From Dyadobacter sediminis (lineage in GTDB: Bacteria > Bacteroidota > Bacteroidia > Cytophagales > Spirosomataceae): 64,000 nt of DNA. Position numbers and translations under genes: made by a program. Positions 34,853 through 43,858 of this stretch are shown here, piece by piece. The DNA lies in the NCBI RefSeq assembly GCF_005860765.1, contig NZ_VCEI01000011.1, positions 558,001 through 622,000 on the forward strand, written 5' to 3'. The notes beneath the pieces were generated by a model that saw only the letters and a program-made list of their open reading frames with translations, was not told where the DNA came from and ran no database searches. How positions within the stretch are numbered: the first letter of the stretch is position 1; the number at the start of each line of letters is the position of its first letter.

Positions 34853-35758
34853 ATGATTTCTGTTATCATCTGTTCAGCCAATGCTGAAGACCTTTTGCTC
34901 GTTAAGAAAAATATTGCTGAAACCATTGGCGTAGCACATGAAATTGTAGCCATTGACAATCGTAAGGCAGGAAAAGGCATTTGCGAGGTTTACAATGAAG
35001 GAACACAGAAAGCCGCATACGATCTACTTTGTTTCATGCATGAAGATGTGCAGATCAGGACCCATGAATGGGGAAAAACGGTTCTGAATATATTTTCTGA
35101 TGATGCCGACACAGGTGTGCTCGGCGTGGCCGGCGGCGGCTACAAATCACTTGCTCCTTCCGGCTGGTACCAGTTCGAATTTCATTCGGAAGAGCGGTCT
35201 TATCAGAATGTGCTTCAGGGTTTCAAGCTGGACGAAAAAGACGAGATCCATGCGTATCATAATCCCAAAAACGAGCATCTGAGCAATGTAGTGTGCGTCG
35301 ATGGTTTATGGTTTTGTACACGGAAAAGGATTGCTTTGAAATATCCTTTTGACGCAAGGACATTGCAAGGTTTTCACGGGTATGACCTTGATTTTTGCCT
35401 GAGCGTTTTTCAGGAATATAAAGTGATAGTTACGTATGATATTCTGATGAAACACGCTTCGGAAGGAAATTTCAATAAATTGTGGTTTGATGAAATCCTT
35501 AAACTGCACAGAAAATGGAGTAAAGTACTACCGCTGACCACATCGGACGTCAGCGACAGGGAATTTTATTTTACCGAAAAAAGGTGTCTTAAAAAAGCCA
35601 TAGAACAGATGCTTCGCTGGGATTATTCATTTTATCAGATCCATCGGATGATTATGAATGCTGCGAAATCCAGAGTGCGCACCAAACTTTACTTCAAAGC
35701 ATATTTGCATTTGCTTCAACTTAAACTGAACATTATTCCTCTTCCACCCAAAAGCTGA
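34853..35758 (+). CDS. Glycosyltransferase-like protein (StrF-type family 2 fold)
   Basis: The 301-residue protein has a GT-A type start (ISVIICSANAEDLLLVKKNI) and the block CFMHEDVQIRTHEWGK, in which the H-E-D replaces the usual metal-binding DxD, as in the StrF-like glycosyltransferase subgroup (Glyco_tranf_2_5). The conserved VDGLWFCTRKRIA and GFHGYDLDFCLS follow. It probably transfers a sugar to a surface glycan; substrate unknown. It is the only plus-strand gene of the glycan block, and its end overlaps the end of the convergent 35733 gene by 26 bp. Confidence 0.82.
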   Translation: MISVIICSANAEDLLLVKKNIAETIGVAHEIVAIDNRKAGKGICEVYNEGTQKAAYDLLCFMHEDVQIRTHEWGKTVLNIFSDDADTGVLGVAGGGYKSLAPSGWYQFEFHSEERSYQNVLQGFKLDEKDEIHAYHNPKNEHLSNVVCVDGLWFCTRKRIALKYPFDARTLQGFHGYDLDFCLSVFQEYKVIVTYDILMKHASEGNFNKLWFDEILKLHRKWSKVLPLTTSDVSDREFYFTEKRCLKKAIEQMLRWDYSFYQIHRMIMNAAKSRVRTKLYFKAYLHLLQLKLNIIPLPPKS

Positions 35759-36734
35759 ACATGCGGACCCAGAGCAGTTTGGCGCGCAATCCCCAGATCT
35801 GACGGTAAACAAACGCTTTTTTGGTAGCTTTCCGGTATTTCTGAATAAAGTATAAAATGTCGAAATGCCTGTCGATGAACTGGGCATACCGGAAGGAAAA
35901 AAAGGTATCCAGCCGTTCTTCGAAAAGGGTCAGAAATGTATTCAGAAATTCGGGATTTCTGTTTTTCTGAAAAGTAGCGCATTGCTTGATCCATTTGAGA
36001 TCTTTCCGTAGCTTTTTGATGTCGCGGTTTTCATGGTAATTTCTCCTGAATTTCTTGCGCTTGTTCAGAATGTCCGTTGACGTGGTCGGATGCTGGCGGT
36101 AACTGACGAGTGCTTGCGGTACAAAGTCGATCGTTCCCAGATTGACGGCTATATAGGCAATCCAGTGATCATGAAAATGTTCAGGATGAAAAGGCAGGAT
36201 TTCATTGACGAGTTCCTTGCGGAAAAAACAGGTATGGCCCGAAACACAGTTGAAAAAATAAAACACTTCCGGCTGGTTTCCGCGATATAAATGAATGATA
36301 TCCGACATTTTCATATCGATCATTTTGCCGTTATCTTCCATAAAGGCAGAATCATGATAAATCAGCAGGTTTGTACCGATGTGTTCGTATTGTATCCGGA
36401 TTTTGTCCAAATGCCAGATGTCGTCCTGATCAGAAAGCGCGATGAATTCACCGGTGCACAACCGGATTGCTTTTTCGAAATTCTTGACATAACCCAGATT
36501 GAATTCGTTTTCAACGACTTTGAAAAAAGGAAATCGCTGCTGGTATTCTTTCAGGATAGCCCTGGAAGAATCCTTGCTGCAATCGTCTACGGCAATGATT
36601 TCCAGGTTCGGGTAACTTTGACCTACGAGTGAATCAAGCTGTTCACGCAGGAATCGTTCTCCGTTATAAACACAGAGTGCAATGGATACAAGTGGAAGGT
36701 CAGGCGATTTATCGTTTGGCGGATTGAACTGCAT
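35733..36734 (-). CDS. Family 2 glycosyltransferase (tandem paralogue A)
   Basis: The 333-residue cytoplasmic enzyme has the GT-A fold: LPLVSIALCVYNGERFLREQLDSL, DDCSKDSSRAI and the SDQDDIWHLDKI region carrying the metal-binding DxD. It is very like the upstream gene at 36737 in order and sequence (shared DQDDIWH, FYRGN/LYRGN, NCVSGH and YRQH motifs), so the two come from a tandem duplication. It starts 2 bp after that gene. It likely adds a sugar such as rhamnose to a surface polysaccharide. Confidence 0.92.
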   Translation of the reverse strand: MQFNPPNDKSPDLPLVSIALCVYNGERFLREQLDSLVGQSYPNLEIIAVDDCSKDSSRAILKEYQQRFPFFKVVENEFNLGYVKNFEKAIRLCTGEFIALSDQDDIWHLDKIRIQYEHIGTNLLIYHDSAFMEDNGKMIDMKMSDIIHLYRGNQPEVFYFFNCVSGHTCFFRKELVNEILPFHPEHFHDHWIAYIAVNLGTIDFVPQALVSYRQHPTTSTDILNKRKKFRRNYHENRDIKKLRKDLKWIKQCATFQKNRNPEFLNTFLTLFEERLDTFFSFRYAQFIDRHFDILYFIQKYRKATKKAFVYRQIWGLRAKLLWVRMFSFWVEEE

Positions 36735-36736
36735 AG

Positions 36737-37672
36737 TTACCCGAGAACCCTTTTAGCTTTGGGTCCCCATATTTTTCTGATTGTAAAAAAAAACTTGCTT
36801 ACTTCTGACTTTTTAAGCAGCGCAAGCAGGATTTTCCTGTTTCTCCATATGGTGATGGCATAAGGAACATACACAAAGGAAGCATTTCTGGCAAGGCTTT
36901 GCTGATATAATTTCAAAGTAAGCCTTTGCGGCTCATGTCCGAACTTTTCTGAACAGAGTTTAAGCCAGTTACTTTCCCTTTCGATCTCTGCAATTTTCTG
37001 GTTCGTGGATCTGGCCGTTGCATGCAGGGCGAGCATATCTGTATTGTTTTTCTGATGCTGTCTGTATTGAACAAGGCACTGATCAACAAAATCGATGGAA
37101 CCGTTTTTTGTTGCCACCAATGCTAGCCATTGATCGTAATGAAAATCGCGCGGAAACGGAAGGGCCTTTCGCAGAACGGACTGCCGCATGAAAATGCTAT
37201 GGCCGGAAACACAGTTCAGGTAAAGGAAAGCCTCCGCGCGATTGCCACGGTAAAAGTTAAACTTGTCCGATATTTTTGTTTGCATGGAATTCCCGGCATG
37301 ATCAATGAACTCGGAGTCGTGGTAAATCAACTCGTTTTCCTGAATGGCTTCCAGTTGAATCTGTAATTTGTCCGTATGCCAGATATCGTCCTGGTCGCAA
37401 ATGGCAATGTACTTGCCGCGGCAAAGTTGCAGCGCTCTTTCAAAATTTTTATTGTAGCCAAGATTCTGATCGTTCCGGTACAGCCTGAAACGCAGATCCT
37501 GCGAAGCATATTCATTCAGGATCTTCCAGGTATCATCGATGGAGCAGTCGTCCACAGCCACGATTTCCCAGTTTTCAAATTGCTGCTTAAGAATGGAATC
37601 CAGCTGTTCTTTCAGAAACGCTGCGCCGTTATACGTGCAAAGCGCAATGGATACCAATGGCGGGTTCTCCAT
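36737..37672 (-). CDS. Family 2 glycosyltransferase (tandem paralogue B)
   Basis: The 311-residue protein has VSIALCTYNGAAFLKEQLDSIL, VAVDDCSIDDTW and ICDQDDIWHTDKL, the family-2 catalytic marks. It lies 4 bp after the ABC exporter gene and 2 bp before its paralogue, so the exporter and both transferases are one operon. The duplication with divergence suggests two successive sugar additions or two acceptor sites. The substrate cannot be read from the sequence. Confidence 0.92.
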   Translation of the reverse strand: MENPPLVSIALCTYNGAAFLKEQLDSILKQQFENWEIVAVDDCSIDDTWKILNEYASQDLRFRLYRNDQNLGYNKNFERALQLCRGKYIAICDQDDIWHTDKLQIQLEAIQENELIYHDSEFIDHAGNSMQTKISDKFNFYRGNRAEAFLYLNCVSGHSIFMRQSVLRKALPFPRDFHYDQWLALVATKNGSIDFVDQCLVQYRQHQKNNTDMLALHATARSTNQKIAEIERESNWLKLCSEKFGHEPQRLTLKLYQQSLARNASFVYVPYAITIWRNRKILLALLKKSEVSKFFFTIRKIWGPKAKRVLG

Positions 37673-37676
37673 CCGG

Positions 37677-39497
37677 CTACTCGTTGAACGTTTGCATGTC
37701 GATCAGCCTTTTGTAAAGACCTTCGCGGGCGATCAGTTCCGTGTGATTTCCCTGCTCCACAATTTTTCCTTCTTCCAGAACCACAATGCAATCTGCTTTC
37801 TGAATGGTGCTCAGGCGGTGGGCGATCACAAGCGAAGTCCTGTTCTGCATCAGGTTGTTCAACGCTTCCTGAACCAGTTTTTCTGATTCGGTATCCAGCG
37901 CGGAAGTGGCTTCATCCAGCAGCATGATCGGCGGGTTCTTCAGAACAGCTCTGGCGATGCAGATGCGCTGTTTTTGTCCGCCCGAAAGTTTCATGCCCCT
38001 GTCTCCGATATTGCTCTGGTAACCGTTATCGGTTTCCATGATAAAGTAATGCGCGTTGGCCACGCGAGCGGCAGCTTCTACTTTCTCCGGCGTGGCGTCG
38101 TGATTTCCGAAGGCAATGTTGTTGTAAATGGTGTCGTTGAAAAGCATCGATTCCTGATTAACCACTCCGAACAAAGCCCACAACGATTCCTGCTTTACCT
38201 GTTTCACATCCATGCCGTCAATGCTAACGCTGCCTTGCTGTGCATCAATAAATCGTGGCAGCAAATCCATCAACGTTGATTTTCCTCCTCCCGACGGTCC
38301 GACAAGCGCAATCGTTTTTCCTTTAGGAATCGTCAGGTTGATGGATTTCAGGACGTTCTTTGACTGATAGGAAAAAGATACATTGCTGAGCTTGATCTGC
38401 TGACTGAATTCTTTGAGTTCAATCGCATCCGGCGCATCGTAGATTTCCGGTTTTTCATCAATCAGGTCCAGCACGCGTTCTCCGGCTGCTATGCCGGCAT
38501 GGATCGTGCTGAACGAATCCGTAAGTGCTTTCGCCGGGCGCATGACTTGTGAAAAGATGGCAATGTAACCCACAAACTTGGCTACCGTAAGCTCCGACTG
38601 ATTGTCGATAATCAGCGATCCGCCGTAAAGTACGATCAGTGCAACCATGGCAACACCCAGAAATTCGGAAACCGGGCCGCTCAGCTGCTGCCTTCTGGCC
38701 ATTTTGCGTCCGAGATCAGAATAACGTATATTTTCCTGATGAAACTTGTCCTTGATATCTTCCGTCGCGTTAAATGCCTTGATGATCTTGATGCCGGACA
38801 ATGCTTCATCCAGATAACTGATCATCAAACCGAACATATGCTGGGCAAGTGCAGCCTGCTGCTTCAATCTTTTTACGATCTTGGAAATAAGAAACGCAGA
38901 AATCGGGATCACCAGAATGGCAAACAGCGTAAGCTTGACAGAAGTGGCAAACAATACGAAAACATACGCAATGAGTTGCAGCGGTTCTTTAAAAACAACC
39001 TGAAGTGTTCCCGTTACCGAGAACTGGACAACCTGCACGTCCGAAGCAATTTTGGAAATAATATCACCTTTACGCTGGTTACTGAAATAGCCGACATGCA
39101 GATTCATGACGTTATTGAAAACCGTTTTCCGCAAATTCAGCAGCGTATGGATACGCAGGTTTTCCATGACCCTTTGCGAAAAATACTTGAATACATTGGA
39201 AAGCAGAACCGAAACGACAATCACGCCGCAAACAAGCTGCAGAGCACCGTGCGGACCGTACAGGATATTGGCCTGCTGTGCATAATAACTCAGCAGGCCG
39301 GCCACATCCCAGCTTTCCGGTCTTTCCATCAGTTGCGCTCCTTCCTTGCTGCTGTTAAACAGCGTGCTGAGCAGAGGAACCAGAAGTGCCAGATTTAACG
39401 TATTGAAAATGACACCCAGAATCGTAAATAGGATATAAGGAAATGCGAATTTGGCAATCGGCTGGGCAAAAGATAATAGTCTGAAGTATGTTCTCAT
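37677..39497 (-). CDS. MsbA-like ABC exporter
   Basis: The 606-residue protein is a complete half-transporter: a membrane domain of about six helices (1-320) and an ATPase domain with Walker A GPSGGGKSTL near 390, signature LSGGQKQRICIARAV near 495, Walker B IMLLDEATSALD and the switch His in VIAHRLST. It resembles lipid A or lipid-linked oligosaccharide exporters. It starts the operon with the two duplicated glycosyltransferases, which suggests that it flips their product across the inner membrane, though it could also be the housekeeping lipid A flippase. Confidence 0.92.
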   Translation of the reverse strand: MRTYFRLLSFAQPIAKFAFPYILFTILGVIFNTLNLALLVPLLSTLFNSSKEGAQLMERPESWDVAGLLSYYAQQANILYGPHGALQLVCGVIVVSVLLSNVFKYFSQRVMENLRIHTLLNLRKTVFNNVMNLHVGYFSNQRKGDIISKIASDVQVVQFSVTGTLQVVFKEPLQLIAYVFVLFATSVKLTLFAILVIPISAFLISKIVKRLKQQAALAQHMFGLMISYLDEALSGIKIIKAFNATEDIKDKFHQENIRYSDLGRKMARRQQLSGPVSEFLGVAMVALIVLYGGSLIIDNQSELTVAKFVGYIAIFSQVMRPAKALTDSFSTIHAGIAAGERVLDLIDEKPEIYDAPDAIELKEFSQQIKLSNVSFSYQSKNVLKSINLTIPKGKTIALVGPSGGGKSTLMDLLPRFIDAQQGSVSIDGMDVKQVKQESLWALFGVVNQESMLFNDTIYNNIAFGNHDATPEKVEAAARVANAHYFIMETDNGYQSNIGDRGMKLSGGQKQRICIARAVLKNPPIMLLDEATSALDTESEKLVQEALNNLMQNRTSLVIAHRLSTIQKADCIVVLEEGKIVEQGNHTELIAREGLYKRLIDMQTFNE

Positions 39498-39508
39498 TAT
39501 TTAGGAAG

Positions 39509-39526
39509 GGCATATGACCATATGCC
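39509..39526. promoter_or_regulatory. Perfect inverted repeat upstream of the ABC exporter
   Basis: GGCATATG at 39509-39516, two bases, CATATGCC at 39519-39526 form a perfect 8-bp inverted repeat that starts 12 bp upstream of the exporter ATG. It may be an RNA hairpin in the leader or an operator. Function is unproven. Confidence 0.3.
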
Positions 39527-39539
39527 GGAATATAAATAG

Positions 39540-39563
39540 CCGGAAACTTTGAAAAATTTCCGG
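39540..39563 (-). terminator. Possible terminator after the 39610 glycosyltransferase
   Basis: The arms CCGGAAA (39540-39546) and TTTCCGG (39557-39563) form a 7-bp stem with an AT-rich loop. It lies about 50 bp after the stop of the minus-strand glycosyltransferase and before the exporter gene. The following tract is AT-rich, not a pure T-run. Confidence 0.45.
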
Positions 39564-39609
39564 TTCGGGGTGCAAATTAATGCATATCGGTTAAAAGTGC
39601 CGCTTAACT

Positions 39610-40593
39610 TTATAATTTAATTACCTGCTTGTATTTAAGCATCATCTTGATATTTTCGATCACATCAATGATTCCGATGTTGGATTTGTGATTTTTCATC
39701 TGTGTTTTGAATGCCGTTTTTTTCATCGAAAGCTCGTTCATATTTTTCAGGAAATCCAGATAGGCCTGAGCCTTGTAAAACTGAAAAGTAAGAATGCTCG
39801 GCAATACGTCACTGAGAATCACCTGCAGATGATAAAAGTTCAGGTCCATGCCATGCAAATGCAGATGATGCATGTAATAGCGGTTCCTGAAATAGATTCT
39901 TTTTACTGAATAATTGTCCTTGTGTCCTTTGGTGCTGGCAGATACTTCGTGGCGGCAGACGGCATTGTGTTCGTAATAGCATTTCCAGCCCAGCCTCCAT
40001 GCGCGGATCGACATTTCCTGATCTTCGCCGTAATAAGGGTTGAACATTTCATTGAACCCGTTGATGGCTTTCAGTTTCCGTGTATCCATCAGCGCGATGG
40101 CACCGGAAAGGTAAAAGGTAGGCGTGAGGCTGTCGTTATCCTTAAGATAAAAGAAATTGCTGGGTTTTATCTTTCTGCCCAGAATCTTCGGGGAACGTGC
40201 CGCATCCAGAATGTTATCGTCGTCCATGCCGATGATCCTGCCCATGACACCAAAAGTGTCTTCCAGTTCAAAGTACTTGTAAAGTTTTTCAAAATAGCCT
40301 TCTTCCAGCGTTACATCCGTATTCAGCAGAAAAATCAGATCGTTGGTTGCTTTCTGAATGCCCAGGTTGCAAGTGTGGGAAAACCCCGAATTTTTTTCCT
40401 TGCGAATGATGGTCAGGTCGTTTCCGTAATTTTTTTCAAGGTAATCAACCGAATCGTCTTGCGAAGCATCATCAACGATTATGATCTGGACTTTGGTACC
40501 AAGATTTTTCAGGATCCTGTAATTACTCTCGAAATATTTTTCGAACAAATGCTTACCGTTGTAATTAGGTATGACTACCGAGATGCTTTTCAT
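39610..40593 (-). CDS. Family 2 glycosyltransferase
   Basis: The protein has the GT2 start MKSISVVIPNYNGKHLFEKYF, IIVDDASQDDS and FLLNTDVTLEEGYFE (the DxD equivalent in NTDV), followed by YGEDQEMSIRAWRLGWKCYY. It resembles the rhamnosyltransferase-like GT2 group (WbbL type). I start it at the ATG at 40593 because GGGA precedes it; a start 4 residues earlier at 40605 is possible. It is separate from the exporter operon by 112 bp with two hairpins, but is probably part of the same surface-glycan function. Confidence 0.9.
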   Translation of the reverse strand: MKSISVVIPNYNGKHLFEKYFESNYRILKNLGTKVQIIIVDDASQDDSVDYLEKNYGNDLTIIRKEKNSGFSHTCNLGIQKATNDLIFLLNTDVTLEEGYFEKLYKYFELEDTFGVMGRIIGMDDDNILDAARSPKILGRKIKPSNFFYLKDNDSLTPTFYLSGAIALMDTRKLKAINGFNEMFNPYYGEDQEMSIRAWRLGWKCYYEHNAVCRHEVSASTKGHKDNYSVKRIYFRNRYYMHHLHLHGMDLNFYHLQVILSDVLPSILTFQFYKAQAYLDFLKNMNELSMKKTAFKTQMKNHKSNIGIIDVIENIKMMLKYKQVIKL

Positions 40594-40605
40594 TAATATT
40601 CCCAT

Positions 40606-41380
40606 TTAAGTGTAGAGTATATTTTTACCCGATAGTTATTTGTTTAGATTCACCTCTTTACTTAATGAAACGGCGTGCACTGACTGCCAATCAAACGCCA
40701 TTGTTCCGTATTTCATTGCCTTTCTACGATTTTTCATCAACTCTTCTAAATTATCGAACCATAATTAATCCAATTCTGCAGGAAAATACCATGCATATAC
40801 GCGTATGCGGTAATTGAATCGGATCAATGGTAAATGGATTTTCTGTTCCTGCATTAACATTTTACTATCTGTAAGCTGAACAGGTTCGGAGAACCGGACG
40901 GGCCTTTTAACAAAATTTCAGAGAAGTGTTCGCTGAACGGTTGTCAAAACATACAGGAAGTTCTTCACCGTTTGTATATTTTTACTAAAAATTTGAATGC
41001 TTCGTTGCAGGCAATATATACTTTTTCCGTGATCAGTAACCTTGAGTGTCATTTTGGTCAATTAATTATTGGTGTTGGCAAATATGCATTTTCTGATTTA
41101 TACGACTCGTTCAGATCTGCAAAGGTTGGAAGCTCTGGTAAATTATTTATACAAATATGAAGGTATAATTAGTTTTCGGAGACAAATTATTTGAAATCTG
41201 CAAGTAGTTGCCTGGTAATCTGGGTGATAATCTTGCTATTTGAGCAAAAAAATACTCAAACTGTTTGCCCAACTTTTTGTCGTTCCGGTTTGTTACTATT
41301 TTAAGATTGGCCCTGAATCTTGTCCATTTGTTTTGCCTTCACTGGTCTAGTGAAAAACTTTATTTTGTAAGTCGCTGATT
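40606..41380. other. Long AT-rich intergenic region
   Basis: This 775-bp region between divergent genes holds no supported gene. A 62-codon ORF at 40972-41160 has no family signal and an AT-driven composition. Small inverted repeats are present: GGTTC/GAACC at 40883-40895 and TTTGAG/CTCAAA at 41239-41260. It should contain promoters for the glycosyltransferase at 40593 and the DACNV gene at 41381; no clear consensus pair was found. Confidence 0.5.
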
Positions 41381-42565
41381 ATGATACTGGATAATATAGA
41401 ATCGAACATTGCGAACGGCGAATCTGTGCCGGTGACAGCGTATAAGTCAGCCCGTGCGGTTGCCGGACTTGTGGAAAGTCATTTTGAACGACATCACCGA
41501 TCGGTCAGCAAATATGATGGTCAGGAACTAGCTCCCAAACCGGATGCAAAAACCATCGAGGCCATTATCGATACGACTTTCTGGGCCAGCCTGAGAAGAG
41601 AAGAAGGAAGATCGCCCAAAATCTCGATCGCGTTTATTCCTCCGAAATGTGCCGTTAACCCGCTTGTTTTTGGTGAAAAGCTGCCATTTACATCCAACAC
41701 ATTAACGAAACTTGCACCGGCTGTCGAACGTTCGGGCATTCACCTCGGGGTCTGGATGGAGGACAATATGCTGTATATCTGGGGTACAACCCGCGTTATT
41801 CCCGGGCTTTGCTTTGTACTGGAAGTAATTGAGCCCGGTATGCTGGTGATCAAACACAGACGTGTGGACGGATTCGGAAAGTTTGTGAATGTGGCTGTGC
41901 TGAAAGGGGACCAGGTAAAAATCGTGGATGAAGATAGCGGCAGTGTCCGCGATTGTCCGTCCATCATCAATTCCATGATCGGTTTTACATCGCCCAATTT
42001 ATGGAATGATTCGCTCAATTTGCTTGTGCAGCTTGCCGTTTCCATGCGTGGTCACGAACGCGGAGGCATTTTGCTTGTGGTGCCGACCAACAAGGAAGAA
42101 TGGCGTAAATCCATTATACATCCGATTACGTATCCGGTTCAGCCGGCGTTTTCCGAGTTGTCAGAACTTTACCGGGAGTATCTTCTCGATCCACATCCGG
42201 GCAAATCGCAAAGTCAGCTGAGCTCGGCCATTAACGGATTGGCCGGACTGACGGCTGTGGACGGTGCAACGATCATCAATGATCATTATGAACTGCTTGC
42301 GTTCGGAGCAAAAATCGGACGTGCGCCAGGCGGTCATCCGGTAGAGGAAATGCTTGTAACAGAACCGGTAATCGGAAATAAAGGTATTGTCGTGCATCCG
42401 GTACAAACGGGCGGAACACGGCATTTGTCCGCGGCACAGTTCGTGTTTGATCAGCGCGATTCCATTGCGCTGGTTGCATCGCAGGACGGGCGTTTTACCA
42501 TTTTTTCATGGTCACCATGTGAAGGGAAAGTACAGGCGCATCGGGTGGATGCTTTGTTGCTGTGA
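41381..42565 (+). CDS. DACNV-DisA-like protein (putative diadenylate cyclase relative)
   Basis: The 394-residue cytoplasmic protein joins an N-terminal DACNV-type sensor region (about 55-230, with TFWASLRREEGR, ISIAFIPP and RSGIHLGVW) to a C-terminal DisA_N-like nucleotidyl cyclase domain. That domain shows the catalytic-type motif DGA at 294-296 and GTRH at 345-348, the equivalents of the DGA and RHR motifs of diadenylate cyclases. The second motif reads RHL, not RHR, and the spacing between motifs is about 20 residues longer than in DisA or CdaA. It may make c-di-AMP or another nucleotide, or only bind one. It stands alone and is convergent with dinB, whose stop codon lies 36 bp downstream. 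Confidence 0.78.
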   Translation: MILDNIESNIANGESVPVTAYKSARAVAGLVESHFERHHRSVSKYDGQELAPKPDAKTIEAIIDTTFWASLRREEGRSPKISIAFIPPKCAVNPLVFGEKLPFTSNTLTKLAPAVERSGIHLGVWMEDNMLYIWGTTRVIPGLCFVLEVIEPGMLVIKHRRVDGFGKFVNVAVLKGDQVKIVDEDSGSVRDCPSIINSMIGFTSPNLWNDSLNLLVQLAVSMRGHERGGILLVVPTNKEEWRKSIIHPITYPVQPAFSELSELYREYLLDPHPGKSQSQLSSAINGLAGLTAVDGATIINDHYELLAFGAKIGRAPGGHPVEEMLVTEPVIGNKGIVVHPVQTGGTRHLSAAQFVFDQRDSIALVASQDGRFTIFSWSPCEGKVQAHRVDALLL

Positions 42566-42601
42566 GTAGTGAAATGTGTTTGTTAAGATTTGAAAAAGGT
42601 T

Positions 42602-43708
42602 TTATGTGAACAGTTCCAGTTGTTCGGGGTCTCTGGGTTTTCTGGACCTGATTTCGGGTTCACCGAAGTTGGAAAGTGAAATGCCCAGCAAACGGACGGT
42701 TTTTTCTTCGAAGTTCACTTTTTCGAGCAATTGCCGTACTGTTTCAATAATCGTGTCAAGATCGCCAACCGGATTGTTGAATGAATGGTTTCGTGTGATC
42801 TGGGTAAAATCGCTGAATTTAATTTTCAACGTTACAGTCCTGCCTTTCAACTGCTTTTTGACAAGCCGGTTATGAACGGTTACTGCGATCCGGTCGAGCT
42901 CTTTGTACATTTCTTCCAGATTTTCCAGGTCGTACTGAAACGTATCTTCCGCACCCAGCGATTTGGTTTCCCGGTGCGTTTGTACTTCGCGGTCATCCAT
43001 GCCGCGTACGATCTTGTAATAGAAATGTCCCGTTTTTCCGAAATGCTTTACAAGTTCATCTTCGGTTAGTTTCTTCAGATCAGCGCCGGTAAAAAGCTGC
43101 ATGTTTTTCATTTTTTCGGCCGTCACCTTTCCAACGCCAAAAAACTTTTCTACCGGCAGGTTGTTAATGAAATTCTCTACTTTGGAAGGTCCGATAAAGG
43201 TCAGTCCGTCCGGTTTATTGATATCTGAAGCGATTTTTGCAACAAACTTGTTGATGGAAATCCCGGCCGAGGCAGTTAGGTTCAGTTCATCTTTGATTGC
43301 TTTTTTTATCTGCGCCGCAATTTCCAGTGCAGAACCTATCTGCAATTTGTCTTCAGTCACATCCAGGTAAGCTTCATCCAGCGAAAGCGGTTCGATCAGA
43401 TCGGTATAACGATAAAATATTTCCCTGATTTTGGCGGAAACAGCCTTGTAAACTTCAAACCTCGGATAAACAAACACAATATCCGGACAAAGTTGCATGG
43501 CTTTTCTGGACGACATCGCTGAGCGTACCCCGAATTTTCTGGCTTCATAACTCGCTGTCGCCACTACGCCTCTGCCCGAAGGAGATCCGCCGACAGCCAG
43601 CGGTTTGCCCCGATATTCGGGAAAATCGCGCTGTTCCACCGATGCATAAAATGCATCCATATCGATATGAATGATTTTGCGGAATTTGACCGGTGCCGGA
43701 GCTGACAT
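42602..43708 (-). CDS. dinB: DNA polymerase IV (DinB)
   Basis: DinB is a Y-family translesion DNA polymerase. The 368-residue protein has the catalytic blocks IIHIDMDAFYASVEQRD and SLDEAYLDVT, the YEARKFGVRSAM segment and the helix-hairpin-helix FFGVGKVTAEKM. The C-terminal little-finger domain ends with a PEQLELFT-type tail, a beta-clamp binding motif. It is monocistronic and convergent with the DACNV gene. No LexA-like site was visible upstream. Confidence 0.96.
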   Translation of the reverse strand: MSAPAPVKFRKIIHIDMDAFYASVEQRDFPEYRGKPLAVGGSPSGRGVVATASYEARKFGVRSAMSSRKAMQLCPDIVFVYPRFEVYKAVSAKIREIFYRYTDLIEPLSLDEAYLDVTEDKLQIGSALEIAAQIKKAIKDELNLTASAGISINKFVAKIASDINKPDGLTFIGPSKVENFINNLPVEKFFGVGKVTAEKMKNMQLFTGADLKKLTEDELVKHFGKTGHFYYKIVRGMDDREVQTHRETKSLGAEDTFQYDLENLEEMYKELDRIAVTVHNRLVKKQLKGRTVTLKIKFSDFTQITRNHSFNNPVGDLDTIIETVRQLLEKVNFEEKTVRLLGISLSNFGEPEIRSRKPRDPEQLELFT

Positions 43709-43858
43709 ACAGGAACGGTTTTATATAGATAGATTCGTTGTTAAAAACACATTAAAATAAAAAAACAGTGCATCAGTCACGCACGTTTTATCGTAGTACC
43801 ATCATGCTCATCCGATTTTTTTATCATCCATTTTGCTTTAAGTTATAGTAACAAAATA

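Noticed and set aside
40972..41160. 62-codon ORF in the gap before the DACNV gene
   Set aside because: No recognisable motif, AT-rich composition and no start signal; likely chance.
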